A DNA stretch of 64,000 bases from Basidiobolus meristosporus CBS 931.73 (GCA_002104905.1 MCFE01000510.1:1-64000); one strand, 5' to 3'; counted from the first letter of the stretch, positions 21,940-34,041 are shown. Made by a program: numbers and translations. The notes: a model not told the origin generated them from the letters alone.

Positions 21940-23360
21940 GAGCCTGGGATTGCAAGAGAGATTCTCATTTGCTGTCTGTGAGTGTCCAAAAAAGATATGG
22001 TGACTCTAGCTTCTACTATAAGCTAGACAGAGCAAATTCAACTCTATTGGCTTTAAGTGTGGATGAACTTGTTGTAGCCACTAATAACCAAAAACTTTTG
22101 GGAGTGACTAAATCCAGCCTATCCAAGGGGCTCAGAATGTCCTAAATAGCAGAGCTCAGTTACAACTTAGGGATACAGCTCTCCATAGATAGATATACTC
22201 TGGTCATTACCTTGAGAGAGTCCAAGTATATTCAAGATTTAATTTAGACAACTAGATCAAAAACTGCAATCCAACAGCTGCCCAGTACAGCTAATCCTCA
22301 ATTGGATCAGAATTCAACCATATTAAGTAAGATTAGTGCCCTCTGAATGCTCAGACTTTGCTTGCCAATATATAGCTAGCAGCATGATATATATTATGCT
22401 AGGAGCACATTCAGATGTCTCCCATTTGTTTGGAGCTTTTAGCCAGCAAAATTGGCACAATGAATCTAATCATATTGCAGCAATTAAGTGAATATATGGA
22501 TACCTAAAAGGAACTGCTAATATCTGCTTCAAGTTCACCTATCAGAATAAAGAATAGGATTTTTTGCAATTCTCTGATGCTGATTGAGGACAAATTTGGA
22601 AGACAGCAGATCTAACACAAGATATACCTTTCTTCACTGTAAAGAAGCTATTCTAAGGAATTCATGAAAGCAACCCCCTATAGTACTTCCCATTGCAGTG
22701 GCAGAGTAGATTGCAGTCTGCAAGGCTAGAAAAGATGCAATGTGGCTAAGAAAGCTTTATAAAAACTTTGGCCTATGCCAAGAGCCCCTACAACACTATT
22801 ACAAGAAAATCATGGATGTATAAAATTGGATACATATCCAGCTTATGATACTGGATCTAAGCACATAGAAATTCCCTATGAAAAATTGCAAACTTGGAAT
22901 TCATCTGGTGTTCAGCTGGTATTCAGCTGGTATTATAATGGCATTTTGCTGGCATTCAGCTGGTGTATTTGGTTCAAATTTCAAATGCAATTTTTGATGA
23001 GAGTAATAGGCAGCAAGTTACCAACTATGGTATGAATGGTTGTTGGCCTAGTCTCCACCTGGAGAACCTGTTTACTTGCCGGCCCATTAGCTAACAGCAG
23101 AGATATTGATTTTGTCAATTTTGAGAAACTTGGAATTTAGCTGCTATTAGGATGGTAGTTTGCTGGCCTTTTCCTAATTTTTTTCCTAGGGATTGGGCAT
23201 CATTTGATATAGGAAGCTATAGAGAACAATGCAGTTAGCTTGATTTACTGTCCTACTGATGAAATGATTACAAAAGATATATCAAATCATTGGCTAGAAA
23301 CAAGCTTGAATACCCTAGATCACAGTTAAGACTAGATGATATGAGCATTTGGTGGAACAT
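21940..23360 (+). pseudogene. Decayed Copia pol (RT-RNase H) carrying a MITE
   Basis: On the plus strand it parallels the better Copia fragment at 50090-51000. Landmarks are caagtatattcaaga near 22217, the degraded catalytic YVDD region (reads SVDE at about 22060), the RNase H stretch tacctttcttcactgtaaag at 22625 and tactgtcctactgatgaaatgatt at 23250. Numerous stops are present. It is interrupted at 22874-23191 by a MITE. It ends a little before the LTR at 23491, so it is the 3' part of one Copia element. Confidence 0.75.
22874..23191 (+). mobile_element. MITE, TIR CCCTATGAAAAA, 3-bp duplication ATT
   Basis: A 318-bp insertion in Copia coding sequence. It starts CCCTATGAAAAATTGC and ends AATTTTTTTCCTAGGG, whose reverse complement is CCCTAGGAAAAAAATT. 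ATT flanks both sides (22871-22873 and 23192-23194). Removing the insertion and one ATT restores the alignment with the uninterrupted Copia copy around 50833-50851 without gaps. It has internal repeats of CAGCTGGTATT / TGCTGGCATT and encodes no protein. It is the best-defined member of a family with copies at 51449, 55032 and 56361. Confidence 0.85.
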
Positions 23361-23490
23361 AAGTGTTATAAGTTTTGTTATTATACCTGGACACTCTCCT
23401 AAGATAGTCACATGTATTCTAACCAGCAAATCTTAAAGAACTCTGACCAAATTCATACTTAGGATTTACTATGAATATTTCACCAAAAAC

Positions 23491-23838
23491 TGTTGTAGAA
23501 ATTTGCAATTCCACCTAAATATTCACCTAACTTAGCCACTTAAATCACTACCTAAGAATCTTAGAGAACACTGGCAAAATTCCTTGACAGGATATGCTTA
23601 GAATATTTTCACCAAAATATCAGGTTCCCAGCATATGAAAATCCACAAAGCTGTCTAAACCGCCCCAAACTTTGCACACATGTTCTTGAGCCTTCCTAAG
23701 CCTATTCTATGTGTTTGTTATGCCAAGACCATGTAAAAGTATAAAGACTACCTTTACATTCAATGAGCCATTAAATGAAAACCACATAATCTACTTGTTC
23801 GCCCAATCACTTCCAATATCTCCAATACTCTTACAACA
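23491..23838 (+). repeat. Copia LTR
   Basis: 348 bp, starting TGTTGTAGAAATTTGC and ending ctcttacaaca, homologous throughout to the LTRs at 51012-51360 and (inverted) 53537-53885. It follows the Copia relic and is therefore its 3' LTR. Confidence 0.85.
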
Positions 23839-23842
23839 AAAG

Positions 23843-24060
23843 CCAGGTACCCAAAACATGAAAATTTTCTAGATAGCCCAAACACCCTCAAACTTGGCAC
23901 ACATCATACTGAGGCCTTACTGAGCATATTTGTATGTCTGCTCTGGCTGGACCATGTAAAAGTATAAAAATCACTTTTACTTTCAATAAATCATTAAGTG
24001 AGAACCATAAAATATATATGTTTCCCATTCATTTCCAATATCTCTAAGTCTCTCACAACA
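23843..24060 (+). repeat. Second, 5'-truncated Copia LTR (probable R-U5)
   Basis: Immediately after the full LTR, a second LTR copy begins at ccaggtacccaaaacatg and runs to tctctcacaaca, missing the first ~135 bp (U3). The same arrangement with nearly the same breakpoint recurs at 53323-53885. Confidence 0.8.
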
Positions 24061-25084
24061 GAAAGGAGATACTCTGACTACAAAGTCTTTTAATTGGTCT
24101 AAAATTATCTTGAACATCATTTTCTCACTGTAAATTACGGTAGTCCAAGACATAATCAATTAAGCAAAAACCCTATCAGTAGAGCTGGAACAGATAATAT
24201 ATTTCTGCTCCAATGCATCAGGGATGCTGTAAACAGCAATGTTGCATTGCAGCTTAGTGAGCAATTGAGAAGATGACCAATTATGGTATTAGAGTATTAG
24301 CCAAGATATATGTAAACACTGATGACCACATTTGAATTTGGACACAATTTGGCTAGGTAAGTGTGTTGCAAATATTGCACTTGCAACACAGAGTTTGTAT
24401 TAGCTTAGTCATTTAAGTCTTTTCTCATCAGTGTCATTATTTCCTACACAAATACTTTGTTGCACTTGTGTACTGAATTATCAGATCCTATATACCTGAC
24501 ATTTTGCTATAGATATTGAGCTAGGTACCTTTAATAGATGTAAGGCTATCAATATTTGGAGAGAGATCTTTGAGCACAGTAAGCAGGGTACTGGGTCACA
24601 TCAAAATACATAGAAAGCTAGATGACTTCTAGTAATTTCAACAATACATGAGCATTTAAGGGCACATCTCATCATGTCCCTAGGCTCATGCTAGCTATTG
24701 AGCCTGAATTTGCACCAGCAAATGGTTACCAATCGAGGCGTTATCCGGCAGGATTTGCTAATGGGGAGGTATATTGAGCTCGTGTAGGAAGCACCAGTCT
24801 GACTGATAGATTACTCAGTGAAGTATTTAAAGATGTGATTAGCAAGGTTGTAACTCTGACATTGGCAATCTTTGGGCCTATTATCTACACCACCTCAAAC
24901 AGCCATCTCATCATACCAAAGCTAATAAAGCCCATCATCACAGGAGACAATTGGCCAAGATTCAGAAGCAGAAACATGCAGCCTACCGATTCGAATTTTG
25001 AGGTTCACTTATAAATCTTTATTTAATGAATGATGTAAGGATTTCGTCATGAAGCGTTCAAGTTCGACTCCTTTGAATGAGTCC
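24061..25084. other. Transposon-to-gene transition, no recognised feature
   Basis: No gene was found. CpG is nearly absent up to about 24.7 kb and becomes common after it (for example tcgaggcgttatccgg at 24735), so the compartment boundary falls here. Confidence 0.4.
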
Positions 25085-25547
25085 CTATTCTAATGCATTG
25101 TACCAGCCGGATTCCAGAACCTTCTCCGCTTCCGCGTCCACCTTGAAATACGCATAGTCATGGCGACCTCTCCAGTGGTAAATCAAGTAGTAGCTTGAAT
25201 TTGAGGGAGCCGAGGTGACTCCATCCGAGAGTGCTGGACCGGGCATGGTGAGCGGGGAGATGCCTTCCTGTGGGTTGAGTGTAGGCGATAGTTCATCGGG
25301 TTTTCCCAAATGAAGAATTACTTCGCTAGCGGGGGTTCCGGCCTGACCGAAAGTTGTTTGCAAAGACTAAGGGGATTCAGTAAGACATAAGAAAACGATC
25401 CGCTACATCCCGACCTACCTTCATAAGCTCGTGTTTCTTTCCATTGTGTGAATCCACTTCAGGTATCCATTCCTCCCCGCCGCTGAAGTGGCTGGGGATG
25501 GCTCGCAGCGCTTGGAACTCCTCTGCCATCTGTTTGATATCGGACAT
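25085..25547 (-). CDS. Small conserved-looking protein of unknown function (136 aa)
   Basis: Two exons: 25547-25419 and 25366-25085, with a 52-nt GT..AG intron; both exons are phase 0 and join to 137 codons including the stop. The start is the ATG of MSDIKQ (25547). An upstream in-frame extension of hydrophobic codons is probably leader or UTR. The protein has an N-terminal helix, IPSHFSGGEEW, then GTPASEVILHLGKPDE, a disordered Ser/Pro linker, and a C-terminal block YYLIYHWRGRHDYAYFKVD ending SGWYNALE. That last block looks like a small conserved fungal domain, but I cannot name a characterised family. It diverges from the kinesin gene across ~540 bp that probably serves as a shared promoter region. 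Confidence 0.75.
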
Positions 25548-26083
25548 CGCTACTACAACTAGCACAAAGAAGAATACGAAACGGAGCAGTTTGGTGTGTG
25601 TGTCGGGCTCAGAGGGAAACTGTAGCAATCAACCGATTCCCACCACATTTTATATCCATGCCAACTCCAGTTACGCATGCTCGCATTCATGACGTATCAG
25701 GAAGCAGCATTAGACTACTCTTGTTTGTGCAATTTCGCCTGATTTCAAACCGAATTTGGGCTTAATGAAGCGGTAGTCATCATTGTACGATTTATGCAAC
25801 CTGCCTAACATCATGACTAGACAAGTGTGTATGGATGACCCTGGAGATCAGGTGACCTGGCGACGGATGGGATTTGTTTTGTTTACCATCAGGCAGACTT
25901 AAATGAGCTGTGAAGGATGATTCGTCGGTGGATTGATTTGTTGACATTCTCATGAGAGGAAAGAGCACTGTGACTGAGATTAAAAACTTTGGTTACTTTA
26001 TCTCCCAAGGGTCTTCCATTTTCGTGATATAGTTTTTCATAGAGTAATTTGTCGGATTGTTTCCTACTAAAGCCCAATACACC

Positions 26084-29000
26084 ATGTCTGCTCACTCAAC
26101 GCATCCAAGTGAGACACCAGCGCCGAAGCGACGTTTAGTCGAGCCTTCGACCGGCCGTCGAGGCCCTGATACTCAGAGACGAAGAATCCTGCGAGACCCG
26201 AAGTTCCAAGCAGTGGAGAAAGAAAGCATCCAGGTTGTCATTCGTTGTCGGTAGGTGTCTCGTTCTTCCGTCTCATCGCTGAGTCTTCTTCTAAAGCCCG
26301 TTTACCCAGGGGACGTAACGACAAGGAGTTGAGAGAGAACTCTCCATTGGTCGTACAGAGCAACAGTCTGATCGGCTCCGAGATCTCTCTGAAAGCTGGC
26401 CCGTTCGACAAAGCGGCCAGAACCTATACTTTTGACAAGATTTTCGGCCCCGAGGCGACGCAAGAGCACGTTTACGACAACGTGGTGAAACCTTTTCTGG
26501 AAGAGGTAAATACCAACTACTAGTCTCCGCGGCCGCACTCACACTCAGAATCGCTGACATTTCTATCCACCATTTCCCACGGTCGCCAGGTCATCATGGG
26601 GTAGGAAAACAATGCATCCTTGTCTCCACCATCTCACTTGTCACTCATCGATTACACCCACTCTAGTTACAACTGCACCATCTTCGCTTACGGCCAAACA
26701 GGCACCGGTAAGACGTATACCATGGAGGGAAATCTGGAGGAGGTGAACAACTCGTTCTCCAAAAACGCCGGGATCATTCCACGAACGCTACACAGGCTGT
26801 TTGAGAGATTGGAGTCCGAAACTGCCGAGTACTCCGTCCGCCTTTCCTTCATCGAGCTCTACAACGAAGAGCTCAAAGATCTGCTTGCCTCCGATGACGA
26901 CACGAAGCGTCTGAAAATCTTCGAGGATATCTCCCGTAAGGGGTCGGTGGTTATTCATGGATTGGAAGAGTTCCTGGTTAACAACGCCATGGACGGCATC
27001 CAATTGCTGCAAAAAGGCTCCTTGAGAAGAAAAATGGCAGCCACGAAATGCAATGACAAGTCTAGTCGTTCGCACAGCGTCTTTTCCATCACCGTACACA
27101 TCAAGGAATCCACCCCCAACGGCGACGACCTCCTCAAGGTTGGTAAATTGAACCTTGTCGATCTGGCAGGTTCCGAGAACATTGGCCGTTCGGGGGCCGA
27201 GAACAAGCGCGCCAGAGAGGCCGGCATGATCAATCAGAGTTTACTGACTCTCGGAAGAGTAATCAACTCCCTCGTGGAAAGATCCCCTCACATTCCATAC
27301 AGAGAGAGTAAACTGACCCGTTTACTGCAAGACTCGCTGGGTGGTAAGACCAAGACCTGCATCATTGCCACCGTTTCACCAGCACGAATCAACCTGGAAG
27401 AGACGCAGAGCACCTTGGACTACGCCAGTCGTGCCAAAAGCATTCGCAACAAGCCGGAGGTGAATCAAAAGCTCACCAAAAAGGCTCTGATCAAAGAGTA
27501 TGTGGACGAGATCGAACGGTTGAAGTCGGATCTTATGGTAAGCTAGGATGCATCGCTCCCAGGTTGTACATGACTAACCGTTGCCACAGGCGTCTCGCGA
27601 CAAAAACGGCGTGTATCTCACGTCGGAAAACTACCAGTCGCTAGTGGATGAGAATCGGAGCAGTCAAGATCTCATCAATGAGCTGAACAAGAAAATGGAG
27701 ACCATACAAGAGCAACTAAACTCGACCACCGAAGAGTTCAAACTTAAAATGGACCTCCTCAATAGCACTTCGGAGCGCCTTGCCACCGCGGAGATGCAAT
27801 TGGAGCATACATCGAGCACCCTGGAAGAAACTTCCCAGAACCTACACGATGCAAAGCAAACACTCGAAGAGCAAAAGGTGCTAACCGAGGCTCATGCGGA
27901 GACTGAGGTGATGCTCAACTCGCTGGCAAATGGGTTAGTATTCTCTCTCAAGAGGAGTCTTGAAGATTCGCACCACTTACATGCCAAGATCGATCGGAAG
28001 AGCGTCATTGAGATGGAGAATAGGCGGTTGTTCAAGGAATTCCAGCAAGTACTCACTTCCCAGGCAGAAAACCTGGAAGCGGATATTGAGGAGTTCAAAG
28101 GAGCTCAGCACACTTTCATCGACACCTGCGTTAGCCACCTGCATACGTTTGTCCATCAAAAGCTCAAAGAGGTAGCACAACAAGCAGCATCCATTGACGA
28201 GACTCTGCAATCCCATGCAGAACAGCAATCCTGCCTGCAGAAAGCATTCCAGGGCTACAAGGATAGCATGGCTTCACACCACACTCAGGCCGAAGGCTCT
28301 TACGACACCATCCGGGTGGCGCTTCGTAACCAGACCGAAACCTTTCAGCAGCTAGGTAAAGATTTGTTCGAGACATTCAGCCAAGAATTGCACAAGTATC
28401 ACAGTGGCTTTACTGTTTGGCAAGAAAAAATGGAATCGAATTTCCATAGATTAGCCAAAGAGTCCAAACGCCAGGCGGAAGAGCAGGGCTTGTTACTCGC
28501 CTCCATGGCCCAGACTGTTAGAATGGAGAGCGAGCAAGAGGTGAGTAGACTCCATCAGCAAAATGCGGAGTTGGCGACTGCTCTTCAGCATGAAAAGGAG
28601 AAGAATGCGGAGAAACAAAGTCAACTTCTCACTCATGTCGCGAAACTGGTCCAAGAGTACAGTGCTAAACGGCAAAAGAATCACCACCAAACCGCTGGGA
28701 AGCTGCAGTCTGCACTCTCCTCCAACACGGCCTCTCTTCAAAATCTCAAATCGAAGGTCAGCTCGGTGTCCACCGGCGCATCGTCGAAGAACTCAGATTT
28801 CATGGCCGGCCTGGCTGCAGCCACTCAACAGATTGTTGATAAAGTTGCCACTGGATCAAAGCATCTGGAGGCCTGCTCCCACAACAATGTCGGCTTGTTA
28901 GACAAAGCTCAAGCCAGATTGAGTACGCGGATGAGTGAGTCCCTATGTGTTGTTGATAAACAGCTAAAAAACATGGAAGCCATCAATCATGGACTGCTCG

Positions 29001-29386
29001 ACTCCTCCCACAAGTTCTACAACGGCCACTTGAAGGAATCCCAAGATCTCCGGTCGGAATTTGCGCAGAAGCACAATTCCTCCAAGTCGCTAGACATCTC
29101 CATGCAAAGCAACATACTTGAGCACAAGAATGAGATGGTAGCAAGCTTGTCAGCCATCACTGACGCCGTGAACACACTCCAGAGCTCAGTTGACGAGCAT
29201 CTGTGTGACACCAAGAACACTGTCAACCGCGTGATTAGTCAAGAGATTAAGGTTGACCGGGCTACTGGCGAAACACCCCAAAAGCGCAAGTACTCTCACA
29301 GCAGCACCTGGCCGCTAACTCGTCCACACGAAATGATCCTTGAGGAATGGCGAAACCAGGCCGAGGAGTGCTCCGAGACACGCTAG
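26084..29386 (+). CDS. Kinesin-5 (BimC/Eg5/Cin8 family) mitotic motor, 1013 aa
   Basis: Five exons: 26084-26250, 26310-26505, 26590-26600 (11 nt), 26667-27537 and 27590-29386; introns 52-84 nt; the phases join into 1014 codons. The N-terminal motor has P-loop GQTGTGKT (aa 134-141), switch [10 protein letters not shown] (about 254-262) and switch [10 protein letters not shown] (about 289-296). It continues through the neck into a long coiled coil (about 400-950). A C-terminal BimC box (GETPQKRKY) holds the Thr (about 977) phosphorylated by Cdk1 in the family. Length and layout fit kinesin-5, the plus-end-directed tetramer that slides antiparallel spindle microtubules apart. The motor frame includes every canonical motif only if the 11-nt exon is used. 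It is convergent with the PEF gene downstream. Confidence 0.95.
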
Positions 29387-30362
29387 TCGGGTTGGTTTCT
29401 CCTCGTAATCGCTCTCACTCGCCTTGTACTTGCCGATGATTGTATGATTACCTGCAATCGTCAGAAGTTCCAATTGCACATGAAAGCCAACTCCATCGAC
29501 CGTGAATATTTGTCAAAGTGCTGGTCATAAGTTGTCATATTTTTGAACTGTACAATATTATGCGTATTAATTTCTGGTTTTGTTGAGATGACTGAGTTGG
29601 TAGAAGAGATTTTGTCGGTTTTGGTTGAATAATTTTTGAGCGTACATTCATGCGTCAACACTTTAAACTTGAATGGTAGGTTAATAAAACGGTACCTCAA
29701 CAAGCGGAGCCATTCTGCCCACGGCTTTGATCACCTTAGATAGATAGCCACTAGACTCCATTCTGCACACTTTGCTCAGGCCATTGCCATAAGACCTGGG
29801 CAGCGAGACATCGCGCCACCTCTAGAGTTGTGCGGACCTTCCCAAACCCACGTCTATGCAGCTAGCATGCACCCAGAGAGTTCCAACAACCCGTATATCT
29901 ATGCAGCGCCTTCTGTAGTTGAGACCATGCAGCCAGTTATTCCACCGGATCCAGGATATTCCTGATCTGCCTGAAGTTCTTTGCCTAATTAAAGTCGGGA
30001 TAAAGATCCACCTATGCGCAGGCAGATGCGTTGTAGAACCCAGATTGCTGGTCACTCATCAATGGTATGACCCGAGTAAGCTATATTTGGGCAGCGCCAA
30101 CATGGGAGGCATTGGGCAGTACTCTACTGCGCCTTCCTTATATGGTTGCGAGATTGAGTCAAGTTTGGGGTTAGGCTCGGTCTCTGGGAAGCAACCCAAC
30201 ATGGTTTTTAATGGTTCCCCACACAGGATGGGATGGTTGTTTAATAGCAAGCAATTTTGGGAGTGTGTAATGGAAAAGGAGGATTGAGGACCTAAAGATT
30301 AAAGAAAATACAGGGAATCTCACCTAGAGTACGGAGGGGGTCAAGCTGATCGATGTGTACAT
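29387..30362. other. Intergenic, convergent gene ends
   Basis: About 1 kb between the stops of the kinesin-5 and PEF genes. Open frames here (for example 29919-30287 +) lack recognisable domains, and I regard them as chance. Confidence 0.4.
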
Positions 30363-31188
30363 TTACTTGTTGCTAATCACCAGTTCCAAGAACTGCTCAT
30401 AATTGATGTAGACCCAGCCATCCGAGTCGGTATCGAAGTTGCGGAACGAGTTGGTGAGGGAGTGGATGGTGACGCACACTTGGATGAAGCTATCAAATGT
30501 GATGTCTCCTTTGCCTGCGAGTACGGACCGACGCATTAGTACCTTACGCTTCAGCAACAGGGAAAAAGTAACTACCGTGTCTATCGTATTTGAGGATCAG
30601 TGTATGGATCAACCGGTCGCCGATATTGTAACCGAAAGTACGCAACGCGTGCTTCAGTTCACCAGCATCTATAGAGCCGCTGCCATCCCGGTCGAAATTC
30701 CGAAAGCACGCACGCCATTTCTCGATGTATCTCCATAGGCCGACAAATTCGTATATATCGATGTAGCCGCTCTGGTCACGGTCAAACATATTCATCATCA
30801 AGCGGACCGTTTCGAGGTTGAATTGGGACATGTTATCTGGTGGGGTGGTGGGAAATGAGTCAACACGTTGTGGAGGGTGGGCTGAGTTTTGTCTATATAC
30901 CGTTCAGTAGGGCATTTTGAAGTTCTTCGGTAGTTAGCTTTCCATTGCCGTCGCTTTAAAGCAAAGTATGAGTATCCACAATGGGTAGAGATTTTTCGCC
31001 TCAGCCCTACCTATCAACTGCCTTGAACCAGTCCTGAAGTTGACGGTCATGTATAGGCGGTGGCTGTGCCGGAGCGGTCCCATTGGAAGCTGCTCGGCAT
31101 TAGAATAAGTAGAACTACGGAGGTTGATAATGCAAGGATACTCACCAACACTATAACGCCTATCCATGGGAGTGTTTCTATAAGCCAT
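30363..31188 (-). CDS. Penta-EF-hand protein (Pef1/ALG-2/peflin family), 195 aa
   Basis: Five exons: 31188-31146, 31089-31011, 30953-30901, 30836-30576 and 30514-30363; the phases join into 196 codons with the stop. A short Pro-rich N-terminus (APAQPPP) precedes five EF-hands: loops at about D40-E51 (DSDGNGKLTTEE), D77-E88 (DRDQSGYIDIYE), D107-E118 (DRDGSGSIDAGE), D143-S154 (DRHGKGDITFDS, weak) and D173 onward (DTDSDGWVYINYE). EF1 and EF3 have complete Ca-binding ligands; EF5 probably serves for dimerisation, as in the family. PEF proteins are calcium-dependent adaptors for membrane and ESCRT-linked processes. The exon 2 acceptor is GAGCAG, allowing two proteins differing by one residue. TTG-start frames across the introns were ignored. 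Confidence 0.93.
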
Positions 31189-33355
31189 GGTTACAAAGAT
31201 GCTTCCGGGGAGAACTGTGTAGTTTGCAGGAAAATATCAAATAGAAGCGTAATGCTCTAACGTTCGGATCAAGTTGAAGAAAGAACGCTCGCAACTGGCT
31301 GCCGTGTGGAGACTTGAAATTAGTCTTAAACCATGGCATATTAGGAATCCCTGGTCTTTTTATCGCATCAAGTACACATCGACCCTTGTCCAGGGGCTAA
31401 ATTCCCATCACATACCTTGTGTGGAGGTTCTCTGATGCAAATTCCGCTTGTGCCATTGCCCATTTTCAGCACTATTCCGCGACCGAATTCGGTCGCTTGG
31501 CTGGAATCGACTGAATCATGATGGATGACAGGCCAATAATAGATGTAATCGAGGTTGGTGTTGAATGAAAGGATCAAATGTGCTTGGTTACGTGAATCAC
31601 AACCATAATTTCCTGGTTTCCTTAATCAGCATCTCCAATATGAATCGATATTAGGAGCCCTCCTCATCAGGAGCAATAGCCAAAGAATGCACAACAGTCT
31701 GATGCAATGTAAGACAGATCTAGCGAGCAAGTTTATTTTCTCGACGATGTAGTGTGTGGTAGAGAGGCCTGCAACGCTTCCAAGTAATACAGGATGCTTC
31801 TGGTTGGGGCTGTTGTCTTCGATAGTCGTGCCATGGAACGTAGCACTGGTGGCATTCCATCGGATTGTATTAATCCTCAGTACTTCTCGCATTTGCACCA
31901 ATGCCAGTGCGATTATATCGCTCATGTGACTCGCAACCGCTTGCTGCTGAACTATAAAGCTAATTTTCGGACACCGTTTTAGAGCGGTGCATAACGAAGC
32001 CATCCCAAGCTCTGGGATCATCTGATCAACGTGATCAAGAGCGTGCTGTGAATCCGGCCCACCATGACACCTAATAGAATTTATGTAACCATGGTTGTCC
32101 ACTCAGAAGCTTTCTGAGCCTTCCACTTGATAATCAAACAGCTTTCCTGAGCACAGTCGATGATTTAGCCGAATGGAACTTTGCAGCCATACTCAACATT
32201 AGTCACATCTATAGGTCGATGCCTATCCCAATCAGCCCTCTCCTCAGCGAGAGCAAGAGAACAGCTTTGGCGTTGCATCACTTCCGATTGGCATCGAGGG
32301 GCCAGAGCCTCCAGTAAGAGTCCGGTGTGTGCTTGCATATTTGAATACAGCCATCGACCTCGAGAGTATCTTGCAGTAATGACCTAATCTTTCGAACTGA
32401 TGGAATCCTTAGCTGGTTTATTCAAGTCTTCCTGCATCGCAGCCACGAATGGAGCGGCGTGTTGGTAAATGGTGCCGCAGCCTAGAAGAGCAGCATGTGG
32501 TCACATTAACATATGCAGAATCGACATGCATTTCTGAGCAACTTTGGCTAACGCATGATGCCTAGGCCCTTCAGTTGCGGGTTGGATTGTCCAGGAACAT
32601 ACCAGTCCGCTCTTGCGATCCATGGATGGACCAGAGGTGCTACTACCCGCAACACAGGCGTGGCATTCGTTCGGCAGTTGGCGCTGGGAAGTCGAGTATT
32701 GGTTTCAGACGTCACTCAAGAATGGAATCCCTGATGTGAAGGGCCAGTGTTGAGGATCATGCCATGATCGGCTGATTTCGAATGTTAACTCACTTGGCTA
32801 TGCTTGAGTTGATGGGGCGCTTGGAATGCGGTGGTGTTTTGGATTGCGGCCGTGGTGTATATATTTGGTTTCATCCACACTTCTGCTTGTTATTGATCAG
32901 TGTCCGGCCAGCAACCAACCAGAATCCGATCTCAATGGTACTCATATTTCGGCATCACTGTGCATTTGATCACATAGCTGAATCAATGGGCAGGCCGATT
33001 ATGATTGCAGCCCGATTATGCGAATTCAATCAATCTGGTAATACGGTCAACACAATTTGATGGGTTTAAGGGCACCCGGCTTGGTTGTCAGGCTAATAAG
33101 TATGTCACTGCTCCCTCACCATGCACGGCCATAATCATGGTTTTAATCAACTATTTATCAATGCGAGACTGTTGATAATGATTGTCCAGCAAATAGCGAA
33201 AGGTGATTAAATGATGGGTCACCTTTGTGCTCACCTGATTAGGAACCTAGTTGCCACAGCCTTGAGCAGCCAAAACATATAATCCTTTGTAACCCGTTGC
33301 TGTTTGTTTACACTCTAGCATATCCATAGCTAATCTGTCGATAAGTAACTTGAGA
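31189..33355. other. Intergenic or unrecognised, ~2.2 kb
   Basis: CpG content is gene-like, but no frame could be tied to a family. A 158-codon minus-strand frame (32102-31626) was inspected; it has no conserved motif, and I do not call it a gene. The final ~250 bp should hold the promoter of the FAM72-like gene. Confidence 0.35.
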
Positions 33356-34041
33356 ATGACACCCCTAAACGGATTCAGACGAGCTAACCCCCGCACAAAC
33401 ACTTCATACCGCTCTCACAGGAGTTACCGAATTTACATCGGGAACGAAGGATTCATACTATCCAATTCCAACCCTACTGTGGGTTCAAACTACACATCGG
33501 CTAACTATAACCCCACTGTCTTTCTACAGCTAAACAACACAAAGCCTTGCTGCGCACTCAATTGCAACGCTTGCCAAGCCTTAATCTCCAAAAACGCCAT
33601 ACATGCTGTCTTATTGAACAATACAAGAACCGAGATTTTCGCTACGGATGCACCCCCTATAGGGTAAGACATGCTGGTTTCTGTTGGCCAAGCTTGATAA
33701 TAACGTGCACATCTAGGGTTGAAGGAGTCGGGGCGGATTACTGGTCCAAGAGCTGTGGTTGCCGAATAACCGATCTTGCCTGTTTAAGCTGGTACGATAT
33801 TGAGCACGAACGCTTCTCAGCAACAATGGTTAATGGCTTTTCTTATAGCGGGAATATCATCGGATACGCTTTATCTTCAATCTGCCCGAACTGCACGTCG
33901 GAGCATCAGTGGCGATTCCACAGTGATACAGTGACCTTCAACGAATCCTTGGATTTCCATCCTAGCGACATTGGTGCTGTGATGGGCGCTGGGATCACGG
34001 ATTCCGTTATGGAGGTTGAAAGCGAGTTTCCAGGCCGTTAG
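33356..34041 (+). CDS. FAM72-domain protein, 210 aa
   Basis: Two exons, 33356-33663 and 33717-34041, with a 53-nt intron; the join gives 211 codons with the stop. The first ATG in frame is at 33356. After a ~60-residue Asn/Ser/Arg-rich N-terminus the protein follows the metazoan FAM72 pattern: a Cys-rich entry (C65, C66, C70, C73), then the HAVLL..T.T.IF.TD.PP stretch, C116-x-C118 with a following DLACL, GNIIGY, CPNC (159-162) and HQWRFHS. The Cys pairs probably bind zinc. FAM72 proteins are small nuclear or cytosolic proteins; the human member binds the uracil-DNA glycosylase UNG2. Function in fungi is unknown to me. The C-terminus is extended by an acidic tail. Confidence 0.85.

Noticed and set aside
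26788-27233. Antisense frames in the kinesin exon
   Set aside because: Shadow frames of a strongly coding exon.
31626-32102. A 158-codon minus-strand frame as a gene
   Set aside because: No conserved motif, competing frames on the other strand and no supporting context.
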